DNA from: Microbacterium sp. BH-3-3-3
Lineage (GTDB): Bacteria; Actinomycetota; Actinomycetes; Actinomycetales; Microbacteriaceae
DNA: 64,000 nt
Assembly: GCF_001792815.1 (NCBI RefSeq)
Contig: NZ_CP017674.1
Location: forward strand, 806,001 to 870,000
Direction of reading: 5' to 3'
In this document: piece after piece, positions 56,928-64,000 of the stretch
Numbering within the stretch: the stretch's first letter is position 1
How the letters are laid out: each line of letters opens with the position of its first letter
Position numbers and translations under genes: made by a program
The notes under the pieces: generated by a model
Database searches by the model: none
What the model was told of the DNA's origin: nothing
Seen by the model: the letters and a program-made list of their open reading frames with translations, nothing else

Positions 56928-58354
56928 TCGGTGTCTCCGTGGGGTGTGTCGATCAGGGTGGATGCCGGAACGCCGACGTCGCGAGAGAGGAGGTCGTCGA
57001 TGCTCTCGCCGCGCACGATCACGCGGGCGGCACCGTCGCGCACGGCGACGACGGGCGGACGCGGCGTGTAGTTGTAGTTGCTCGCGAGCGAGAAGCAGTA
57101 GGCGCCGGTCGCGGGCACGGCGAGCAGATCGCCCGGGGTGACGTCGCCCGGGAGGTACTCGGCATCCACGACGATGTCGCCCGATTCGCAGTGCCGCCCG
57201 ACGACGCGCGACAGCACCGGGGTCTCGGCACTGCTGCGCGAGACGATGCGGGCAGAGAAATCGGCACCGTAGAGCGCCGGGCGGGCGTTGTCGCTCATGC
57301 CGCCGTCGACGCTGACGTAGGTGCGGTCGAGGTTCTCGCCCGCGGTGACGGTCTTCACGGTGCCGACCTCGTACAGGGTGACGCCGGCCTGACCGACGAT
57401 GATGCGTCCGGGTTCGCACGCGACGTCGGGCATGGGGATGCCGCGCACCGCGCACTCGTCGGCGATGGCGTCGAGAATGCCGTCGGCGATCGCTTCGAGG
57501 GGTTTCGGGTCGTCGACCGAGGTGTACGAGATGCCGAAGCCGCCGCCGACGTTCAGCAGGGGGATCTCTCCCCCGGCGAGCAGGTCGGCGTGCAGGTCGA
57601 CCAGGCGGGCGGCGGATTCGCGGAAGCCGGAGGAATCGAAGATCTGCGAGCCGATGTGCGCGTGCAGGCCCACGAAGCGCAGGCTGGGAAGCTCGCGGAT
57701 GCGGGCGACCGCGTCGGCCGCGCCCTCGAGCGAGAAGCCGAACTTCTGGTCTTCGTGCGCGGTGGCGAGGAAGGCATGGGTCTCAGCGTGCACGCCGGTG
57801 CGCACGCGCACGAGCACCGACTGCACCGCACCGCGACGGTCGGCGAGGGCAGCGAGACGCTCGATCTCGATCGGGCTGTCGACGACGACCGAGCCGACAC
57901 CGACCTCGACCGCGCGCTCGAGTTCACCCACGCTTTTGTTGTTGCCGTGGAACCCCAGTCGCGCGGGATCGGCACCGCCGGCCAGGGCCACCTCGAGCTC
58001 ACCGCGCGTGCAGACGTCGACCGCGAGTCCCTCGTTGACCACCCAGCGCACGACCTCGGTCGACAGGAACGCCTTGCCCGCGTAGTAGACGCGAGCCCGG
58101 ATGCCATGACGAGCCGCCGCGGCCTCGAACGCCTCGCGCGCGCGCCGCGCGTGGGCACGCACCTCGTTCTCGTCGAGGACGTAGAGCGGGGTGCCGAAGC
58201 GGTCACGGAGGTCGAAGACCGAGACGCCGCCGATCTCGACGGAACCGTCGTCGACGCGGCGAGCGGACGACGGCCAGACGGGGGCAACGAGCTCATTCGC
58301 TTCGGCCGGGGCGGTGAGCCACTCGGGCACGAGCGCGGAGTGCGAGGCGGACAC
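56924..58354 (-). CDS. lysA: Diaminopimelate decarboxylase
   Basis: A 476-residue PLP enzyme of lysine synthesis. The PLP lysine is in ARVYYAGKAFLSTEVV (about residue 97), the substrate HIGSQIFD and phosphate-binding GGGFGISY loops follow, and EPGRIIVGQAGV and CESGDIVV are in the C-terminal beta domain. GTG start. First gene of the lysA-hom-thrC-thrB run. Confidence 0.96.
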   Translation of the reverse strand: MSASHSALVPEWLTAPAEANELVAPVWPSSARRVDDGSVEIGGVSVFDLRDRFGTPLYVLDENEVRAHARRAREAFEAAAARHGIRARVYYAGKAFLSTEVVRWVVNEGLAVDVCTRGELEVALAGGADPARLGFHGNNKSVGELERAVEVGVGSVVVDSPIEIERLAALADRRGAVQSVLVRVRTGVHAETHAFLATAHEDQKFGFSLEGAADAVARIRELPSLRFVGLHAHIGSQIFDSSGFRESAARLVDLHADLLAGGEIPLLNVGGGFGISYTSVDDPKPLEAIADGILDAIADECAVRGIPMPDVACEPGRIIVGQAGVTLYEVGTVKTVTAGENLDRTYVSVDGGMSDNARPALYGADFSARIVSRSSAETPVLSRVVGRHCESGDIVVDAEYLPGDVTPGDLLAVPATGAYCFSLASNYNYTPRPPVVAVRDGAARVIVRGESIDDLLSRDVGVPASTLIDTPHGDTE

Positions 58355-58790
58355 AGGAGAACCAATCGGGTTTTGCGGCGACGCGACGGCCGCGGATCAC
58401 GGCGCCCACCCGCGCGGAGAGTCACACGGCGGGTAGTCCCTGCAGTCTAGGGCACCGGGGTACGAACCCTCGCGCGATGCGCCGCCATGCACGCCGAGCG
58501 AGGAACGTTCGCGCGAGAACCGGGTGACGACGAGCGGACGGTGGGGCCGCGGGCGGATGCCACTCGGATGCGATGGCGTGTCGCGATTCTCTGTCGAACT
58601 CCGAGCGTTTCACCCGGCCCGGCGCCGCGGCAGTTGAGCGGAAGACGCCGGACCATTTCTGGCGTGCGGGTGGGTGAATTTCACATGTGCTGTGCGGGTG
58701 ACCTTCGTCTGGGGAGGAAGCGTGGACAACTCCACTCTCTCTCGCATCCCCGTGTCGCAGTTTCGTCGCTCACCTCCCCAAGGAGTCGCC
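58355..58790. other. 436-nt intergenic region between lysA and the RCC1-like gene
   Basis: This must hold the leftward lysA promoter and the rightward promoter of the RCC1-like gene. I see a palindrome GTGAATTTCAC (58674-58684) and a plausible AAGGAG just before 58791. No coding pattern, tRNA or known lysine riboswitch structure was found. The GGATGCC motif occurs once near 58555. Confidence 0.6.
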
Positions 58791-60212
58791 ATGGTCGTTC
58801 CCTCGCCGTCCGTCCCATCCCCGCCCCCCCTCCTGCAGCCGTCGCGTCGCACGGTGGTCGGAGCCGGCCTGATCGCCGTTCCGGCCGTCACGATGCTCTC
58901 CGCCGCTCCGGCGTACGCGGCCGCCTCCGACGCGCGCACGTTCACCATCACGACACCTTCCGGCACTGTTCCGGCGAACGGGCAAGTGACCGTCACGGTG
59001 AGGGTGCTCGCCCTGAACGGCACCCCCCTCACCGCTCGCCCCATCTCGCTCGTCGGCCCGAGCGGGTCGACGTTCACCCCGGCCGATGGCGTGACCAACG
59101 GCGCAGGCACGTTCACCACGAGGTTCCGGTTGAACACGCTGTGGGCAGCACCCGGCTCCTCGACGGTGATCACCGCTATCTCGGAATCTGGCTCGGGGTC
59201 TGCCACCTTCACGGTGTTGGGGGCGAACATGCTGATTCAGGAGAACGGAACGTCCACGCAGACGGTGACGCAGTTCTCTTCGCCCATCGTCCGCGCGCAG
59301 AATGGCCCCGGAAACGAGCTGGTGCTTCTGCAAGACGGCACCGTGTGGAGCCGCGCCGGGGGCAACAATCCGTACACGCAAGTCGCCGGTATCAGCGACG
59401 GCGCCGACCTCGCCATCTCTAACAGCGGAGGCGGAACGTTTTACGTGCTGAAGAATGACGGAACCGTCTGGGCATGGGGCAACAATCAAGGCGGCCAACT
59501 CGGCGACGGAACGACAACAGGCCGGTCGACGCCTGCTCCGGTGCCAAACCTCTCCGGGATAACCAAAGTTTCTGCGGCGAACGGCACGCTATTCGCCGTG
59601 CAGTCAGATAAGACGCTGTGGGCTCTCGGATACAACAACCTCGGCGGAATGGCCGGTGTCGGCGCGGCCAGCGGCCCCATTCCCATCACCCAGGTCAGCA
59701 ACGGAACCGATGTCGTCGATGTCCTGGGAAGGCAGGGCGGAGGCGTACTCGTCAAGACCGATGGAACCGTCTGGGCGTGGGGCCAAGGATCCTCCGGCTA
59801 CAACGGCGACGGCACCACAAACGACCAACCCGCCCCCGTCCAGATCACCACCCTCAACAACATCACCTCCCTCGCCGGCGGCCTCACTGCCGTCAGCTGG
59901 AACGCCTGGACACTGTTCGCGCTCACCAACACCGGAGCCGTCTACGCCTGGGGCAACAACGGCACCGGCGCTTACGGCAACAACACCACCACCGCCAGCC
60001 CCACCCCCATCCAAATCAGCGGCATTTCCGGCGTCACCCAGATCACCACCTCAAGCAATTCCGTCTTCGCCCTCAAGAACGACGGCACACTCCTGAAATG
60101 GGGCGGCGGAGCCTCCACCCCCACCCCCTACACCGCCAGCCGACCCATCACCCGCCTCGGCAACACCCACAACGAGGCGTACAGCAACCGCGCCTACCTC
60201 ATCACGCAGTAA
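58791..60212 (+). CDS. Secreted Ig-like + RCC1-repeat beta-propeller protein
   Basis: A 473-residue exported protein. Twin arginines (QPSRRTVVGAGLIAVPAV) and an Ala-rich cleavage site (APAYAA) suggest Tat export at about residue 42. Residues about 45-145 form an Ig-like (Big_1-type) domain. The rest holds six RCC1-like blades, each marked by DGTVW.WG-type motifs (for example LKNDGTVWAWGNNQGGQLGD, VKTDGTVWAWGQG, LTNTGAVYAWGNN). Codon choice from about 59400 is visibly richer in A and T than in its neighbours. AAGGAG precedes the ATG at 58791; an in-frame ATG at 58674 lacks a ribosome site. Function unknown, probably surface binding. Confidence 0.82.
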   Translation: MVVPSPSVPSPPPLLQPSRRTVVGAGLIAVPAVTMLSAAPAYAAASDARTFTITTPSGTVPANGQVTVTVRVLALNGTPLTARPISLVGPSGSTFTPADGVTNGAGTFTTRFRLNTLWAAPGSSTVITAISESGSGSATFTVLGANMLIQENGTSTQTVTQFSSPIVRAQNGPGNELVLLQDGTVWSRAGGNNPYTQVAGISDGADLAISNSGGGTFYVLKNDGTVWAWGNNQGGQLGDGTTTGRSTPAPVPNLSGITKVSAANGTLFAVQSDKTLWALGYNNLGGMAGVGAASGPIPITQVSNGTDVVDVLGRQGGGVLVKTDGTVWAWGQGSSGYNGDGTTNDQPAPVQITTLNNITSLAGGLTAVSWNAWTLFALTNTGAVYAWGNNGTGAYGNNTTTASPTPIQISGISGVTQITTSSNSVFALKNDGTLLKWGGGASTPTPYTASRPITRLGNTHNEAYSNRAYLITQ

Positions 60213-60232
60213 CCACGCCAGTCAGAGTTGGG

Positions 60233-60271
60233 GTGCGGCGAGGGTTCGGGGTCTCCCGGCTCGCGCCGCAC
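60233..60271 (+). terminator. Terminator of the RCC1-like gene
   Basis: GTGCGGCG (60233-60240) pairs with CGCCGCAC (60264-60271), with further pairing inside, followed by TTCTGTCTGTCTC. Starts 21 nt after the stop. Confidence 0.65.
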
Positions 60272-60431
60272 TTCTGTCTGTCTCGCGCCCTCATGATGAG
60301 CGGTGCGTTATCTGTCTAGCCCCGTGCCCCACGCGACAGTCGACCCGAAGGGCCTGACCGCCAGCTACGCCCCGCATCGACGATCGAACCCCGCCGCGCG
60401 TCACCATGACATCAGAAGGGCTGCCCCCTCC

Positions 60432-61541
60432 ATGGACCCGCTGATCACCGACCACCATCTCGACGTCGACGCCCTCGGGGTGACCGTGCGTATCGACGTG
60501 GAGGCCCTCGCACCCGACGACCGTACGGTGCTCCGCGAGATCTGGTCGGACGCCCGGTCCACCGGCGCGCCGACCGCGCCCGTGGAGCGGGTGACCCCGC
60601 AGCTCACCGAGCCGCCCGACCTGGCATTCGCCGACCTGTCGACGCGAGTGACGCTCGCGGCCCTCGCCGCTCGGCGCGGTGCGCTGTGGATGGTGCACGC
60701 GGGTGCGATCGCCGACCGCGACGGACGGGTTGTCTTGTTCGCCGGACCGTCGGGAATGGGTAAGACGACGCTGATGACGCGATTGGCGCGTACCTATTCC
60801 TACGTGACCGATGAGAGCGTGGGGATCGCTCCCGACCTCTCGGTTTTGCCGTACCGCAAGCCGCTCTCGATCATCACGCCCCGAGGGCTCACCAAGACGC
60901 AACGCTCCCCTACGTCGCTCGGGCTCGGGCGCCTGCCCTTTCACCCGTTACGACTGCACGCGGTGGTGGTGCTCGATCGGCGCCACGACGCACATCCCGG
61001 CATCGAGATCCTCGACGACGCCGAGGCGCTCAGCGCCCTCGCACCTCAAAGCAGCTACCTCGCTGAGATCCCCCATCCTCTGACGACGGTGCGTGCTCAT
61101 CTGGCCGCCGTCGGCGGCGCCATGCGGATGAGCTACCGCGACGGTGCCGAGGTGGAAAACCTCGTTCACGACCTGTTCGCCCCAAGGCCCCCGCGCCCCG
61201 CACCGACGAGAGGAGCGGGCGTGACGAACCTTCCCGCCGCGCCCGCGGCCACCGACGTGTATACGCGCACGTCGGTCATCGATGCCGTGGAACTCGACGA
61301 CGGCCGCATGCTCATCCTGCGTACGGGCGACAACGAGAGCACGCTGTACGTTCTCGACGGTATCGGCCCCGCCCTGTGGCGCGCGGCCGAGAACGCGGAC
61401 CTCGAGACGTTGACCGAGGTCGCCCGCCGGTCACACGCGGACGCCGCCGTCGCCGACGCGCGCGCGGCGGTCTCGATCGCGATCGAACAGATGCGTCTCG
61501 CCGGCCTTGTCACCGGGCCGACCATCTCTCTCGACGGGTGA
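60432..61541 (+). CDS. HPr-kinase-like P-loop protein fused to PqqD-like domain
   Basis: A 369-residue protein with two parts. Residues about 75-260 resemble the HPr kinase C-terminal domain: LWMVHAGAIADRDGRVVLFA, Walker A GPSGMGKTTLMTRLA, and YVTDESVGI where the base Asp is expected. Residues about 275-365 resemble PqqD/RRE domains (winged-helix peptide binders): VYTRTSVIDAVELDDG, then LYVLDGIGPALW and the final helix with MRLAGLV. RRE domains usually bind RiPP leader peptides, and kinases of this kind phosphorylate lasso peptides in some clusters. No precursor or synthase gene is nearby. The ATG at 60432 was chosen; a GTG at 60303 gives an implausible N-terminus. Confidence 0.72.
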   Translation: MDPLITDHHLDVDALGVTVRIDVEALAPDDRTVLREIWSDARSTGAPTAPVERVTPQLTEPPDLAFADLSTRVTLAALAARRGALWMVHAGAIADRDGRVVLFAGPSGMGKTTLMTRLARTYSYVTDESVGIAPDLSVLPYRKPLSIITPRGLTKTQRSPTSLGLGRLPFHPLRLHAVVVLDRRHDAHPGIEILDDAEALSALAPQSSYLAEIPHPLTTVRAHLAAVGGAMRMSYRDGAEVENLVHDLFAPRPPRPAPTRGAGVTNLPAAPAATDVYTRTSVIDAVELDDGRMLILRTGDNESTLYVLDGIGPALWRAAENADLETLTEVARRSHADAAVADARAAVSIAIEQMRLAGLVTGPTISLDG

Positions 61542-61595
61542 CGGCGGGCGACGACGCGGGTCTGCTGGCCGTCATGGGCCGATCGGCCGGCCGCC

Positions 61596-62366
61596 TCAGC
61601 CGCAGGTGCCGTCGTTCTGCAGAGCCGCGTCGTTGAGAATGCCGCCCGCGATGTCGAAAGTGGCGACCAGATCTTGTCCCTGCACCGTCGCCGACGTGAG
61701 GGCGAGCCCCGCGGGCAGACGGTCCGCGATGCAGAGGGTCGATGTCTGGAGCAACCCGTCAGCGACGCCCCCGAACTGGCCGCGGAGCGTGTCGGCATCC
61801 AGCGCGTTGCCCGCCACCGCGAACGACGCGGGCGTGAGGGTGAGGTCGCCGTCGGCGGCACCGGGAGTCACGGCGACGCCGACGGGGATCGCGATCCCGA
61901 ACAGCGACAGCGACGTCTCGAAGGTGACGTCGGGAGCGGCGACGGTCACCGTCCCCACGGGGATGTCGGGTATCTGACCGAGCAGAGACCGCAGCTGATC
62001 CTGATCGAGCCGGACAGATGCCACTCCGCCGTCCGCGGCGGAATCGCCCGACACCGGAACGCCTCGCAGTTCGACGAACACGTCGCCGGCGAGCGGACCG
62101 AGCTCGACGTCGTCCGAGGCGACGGTGACGTCGTCGAGACGGCCGCCGATCACCTGCGGGAGGACGAGACCTGCGACCTGCACATCGACGTCTTGGTCGT
62201 CGGGGAGACCGACGTTCTCGACCACGAGCGAGCGCACCGTCCCGGTCACGACCGAGCGCGCGATGAACTCCGCTGCGACCACGGCCGCCACCAGCAGCAC
62301 GATGACCACCACGATCACCGCGATCCGGCGACGGGGCCGACGGCGGGGCGTCGTGGCATCCGTCAT
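61596..62366 (-). CDS. DUF2993 (LmeA-type) lipid-binding membrane protein
   Basis: A 256-residue protein: an Arg-rich cytoplasmic N-terminus, one membrane helix (about residues 15-38) and an exported DUF2993 domain with paired beta segments (GRLDDVTVASDDVELGPLAG, then GVPVSGDSAADGGVASVRLD). The mycobacterial relative LmeA binds periplasmic lipids. It starts 3 nt after the argS stop on the same strand, so it is probably co-transcribed with argS. Confidence 0.83.
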   Translation of the reverse strand: MTDATTPRRRPRRRIAVIVVVIVLLVAAVVAAEFIARSVVTGTVRSLVVENVGLPDDQDVDVQVAGLVLPQVIGGRLDDVTVASDDVELGPLAGDVFVELRGVPVSGDSAADGGVASVRLDQDQLRSLLGQIPDIPVGTVTVAAPDVTFETSLSLFGIAIPVGVAVTPGAADGDLTLTPASFAVAGNALDADTLRGQFGGVADGLLQTSTLCIADRLPAGLALTSATVQGQDLVATFDIAGGILNDAALQNDGTCG

Positions 62367-62369
62367 CGC

Positions 62370-64000
62370 TTACATCCGCTCCGGAGCGCTGACGCCCAGC
62401 AGCGTCAGACCGTTGCGCAGCACCTGGCCGGTGGCGTCGTTCAGCCACAGGCGCGTGCGGTGCACCGACTCGACGGGCGCGTCGCCCAGCGGGATGACAC
62501 GGCAGTTGTCGTACCAGCGGTGATAGAGACCCGCGAGCTCCTCGAGGTAGCGCGCGACGCGGTGCGGCTCGCGCACCTCGGCGGCGAACGACACGATGCG
62601 CGGGAACTCCTGCAGAGCGCCCAGCAGAGCCGACTCGGTCTCGTGGTCGAGCAGCTCGGGCGCGAACTCGGAGCGGTCGACCCCGGATGCCGCGGCGTTG
62701 CGCGCCACGTTGTGCGTACGGGCGTGCGCGTACTGCACGTAGAAGACCGGGTTGTCGTTCGTGCGCTTCTGCAGCACGTCGAGGTCGATGTCGAGGTTCG
62801 AGTCGGCCGAGCTGCGCGTGAGGGCGTAGCGGGCGGCATCCACCCCGACGATCTCGACGAGGTCCTCGAGGGTGACCACGGTGCCGGCGCGCTTGGACAT
62901 GCGCATGGGCTGACCGTCGCGCACGAGGTTCACCATCTGACCGATGAGCACCTGGAGGTTGACGTTCGGCTCGTCGCCGAAGGCCGCGCACATCGCCATC
63001 AGGCGCTGGACGTAGCCGTGGTGATCGGCGCCGAGCATGATGATGCAGCGGTTGAAGCCGCGCTCGCGCTTGTCGAGGTAGTACGCCAGATCGCCCGAGA
63101 TGTAGGCGGGCTGCCCGTCGGACTTGATGATGACGCGGTCTTTGTCATCGCCGAACTCGGTCGAACGCAGCCACGTCGCCCCGTCGGCTTCGAAGATGTG
63201 GCCGAGTTCGCGCAGGCGAGCGACCGCGCGCTCGACGGCGCCCGAGTCGTGCAGGTCGTTCTCGTGGAAGTACACGTCGAAGTCGACGCCGAACTCGTGC
63301 AGCGACTGCTTGATCTCGCCGAACATGAGGTTGACCCCGAGCTCGCGGAAGGCCTCTTGCTTGGCCTCGGCGTCGAGGGCGTCGATGTCACCGTCGTACG
63401 CCTCGACCACGCGCTGCGCGATGTCGCCGATGTAGGCGCCGCCGTAGCCGTCTTCGGGCGTCGGGTCGCCCTGGTGGGCGGCGACGAGGCTGCGGGCGAA
63501 GCGGTCGATCTGCGCGCCGTGGTCGTTGAAGTAGTACTCGCGCGTCACCTGGGCGCCCTGCGCCGACAGCATGCGGGCGAGAGCGTCGCCGGCGGCGGCC
63601 CACCGCGTGCCGCCGAGGTGGATGGGCCCGGTGGGGTTGGCGCTGACGAACTCGAGGTTGATGATCTCGTCGGCGCGGGAGTCGTTCGTCCCGAAGGCCG
63701 CGCCCTGGTCGACGATCGTCTTGGCGAGCGCACCCGCGGCAGCCGCGTCGAGGCGGATGTTGATGAAGCCGGGACCAGCGACCTCGACGCTGGCGATGCC
63801 GTCGACGGCCTCGAGACCCGCGGCGATGTCGGCGGCGAACTCCCGTGGGTTGGCGCCGACGACCTTCGACAGCTTCATCGCGGCGTTGGAGGCCCAGTCG
63901 CCGTGGTCACGGTTCTTCGGGCGCTCGAGCGGAAGGTCGGCGGCCGTGATCCCCGCCGAAGAGCCCTCTCGTCGCGCCTCCGCGAGCGGGGCGATGACGG
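62370..64000 (-). CDS. argS: Arginyl-tRNA synthetase, 5' end cut by window edge
   Basis: Class I synthetase; 543 codons are present and the start lies beyond base 64000. I translated through to the edge: the visible N-terminal part ([20 protein letters not shown]) is the conserved Add-1 domain. The HIGH-like motif is in [11 protein letters not shown], and the KMSKS-like motif reads RMSKR in [14 protein letters not shown]. The C-terminal anticodon-binding helical domain ends in [14 protein letters not shown]. It sits upstream of the DUF2993 gene; in relatives lysA follows closely, but two accessory genes intervene here. Confidence 0.96.
   Translation of the reverse strand, partial: VIAPLAEARREGSSAGITAADLPLERPKNRDHGDWASNAAMKLSKVVGANPREFAADIAAGLEAVDGIASVEVAGPGFINIRLDAAAAGALAKTIVDQGAAFGTNDSRADEIINLEFVSANPTGPIHLGGTRWAAAGDALARMLSAQGAQVTREYYFNDHGAQIDRFARSLVAAHQGDPTPEDGYGGAYIGDIAQRVVEAYDGDIDALDAEAKQEAFRELGVNLMFGEIKQSLHEFGVDFDVYFHENDLHDSGAVERAVARLRELGHIFEADGATWLRSTEFGDDKDRVIIKSDGQPAYISGDLAYYLDKRERGFNRCIIMLGADHHGYVQRLMAMCAAFGDEPNVNLQVLIGQMVNLVRDGQPMRMSKRAGTVVTLEDLVEIVGVDAARYALTRSSADSNLDIDLDVLQKRTNDNPVFYVQYAHARTHNVARNAAASGVDRSEFAPELLDHETESALLGALQEFPRIVSFAAEVREPHRVARYLEELAGLYHRWYDNCRVIPLGDAPVESVHRTRLWLNDATGQVLRNGLTLLGVSAPERM

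Noticed and set aside
58440..58490. tRNA-like T-arm on the minus strand (GGGTTCGTACCCC) upstream of lysA
   Set aside because: The stem does not reach 5 bp around a 7-nt loop, and no acceptor, anticodon arm or CCA end could be fitted around it.
58355..58790. Possible lysine riboswitch upstream of lysA
   Set aside because: I could not build the conserved multi-helix lysine riboswitch pattern; only short palindromes are present.
60406..60444. 12-codon frame MTSEGLPPPWTR overlapping the start of the kinase-PqqD gene, considered as a RiPP precursor or leader
   Set aside because: No Shine-Dalgarno, too short, and no core-like residues; overlap with the next gene makes chance more likely.

Overview
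The window is high-GC actinobacterial chromosome. Gene order and protein style point to Microbacteriaceae, most likely Microbacterium. This rests on GC-rich third codon positions, frequent GTG starts, many 4-nt start/stop overlaps (ATGA, GTGA), and actinobacterial blocks such as lysA-hom-thrC-thrB-rho-prfA, prmC-tsaC-wecA-atpI-atpBEFHAGDC and dxr/M50 protease/ispG. No rRNA, tRNA, CRISPR, insertion sequence or prophage gene was seen. Two genes run off the ends: a DUF308-lipase fusion on the left and argS on the right.

Left part (1-11.5 kb): cell-envelope and small accessory genes. These are the lipase fusion, a DUF1206 membrane protein, an aldo/keto reductase, proS, a TetR regulator divergent from a flavodoxin-like oxidoreductase with a perfect operator palindrome between them, a Phd/PIN toxin-antitoxin pair, an ECF sigma factor coupled to a membrane anti-sigma-like protein, pcp and benE. 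A 0.2 kb patchwork at 7599-7810 is assembled from pieces of benE, the sigma gene and pcp, all of which lie intact 1.7-2.7 kb away. It is the strangest structure in the window.

Middle-left (11.5-31 kb): isoprenoid (MEP pathway) genes ispG and dxr flank a fused anthranilate synthase gene with a tryptophan leader peptide and attenuator, an RseP-like site-2 protease and a MurE-type ligase with altered signature motifs. Next come an FKBP lipoprotein and a PlsC-type acyltransferase. A three-carbon block follows: dhaK-dhaL-dhaM (PTS-type dihydroxyacetone kinase), a SorC-type regulator, and glpD-glpF-glpK. Together these would take up glycerol, phosphorylate and oxidise it, and phosphorylate dihydroxyacetone. 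An inverted repeat between the regulator and glpD is the likely operator.

Middle-right (31-50 kb): an APC permease, a PP2C phosphatase, a second aldo/keto reductase, a DUF5684 protein, yaaA, the whole F1Fo ATP synthase operon, wecA, tsaC and prmC. A plus-strand cysK-cysE-amidase block sits between prmC and prfA, which are neighbours in many bacteria.

Right part (50-64 kb): prfA, rho (with a very long low-complexity N-terminus), thrB, thrC, hom and lysA form one leftward block for aspartate-family amino acids and translation/transcription termination. Between lysA and the argS/DUF2993 pair are two plus-strand accessory genes: a secreted six-blade RCC1-like protein and an HPr-kinase-like P-loop protein fused to a PqqD-like domain. 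Throughout the window the 7-mer GGATGCC and its complement are strongly over-represented (about 70 copies by eye) on both strands.
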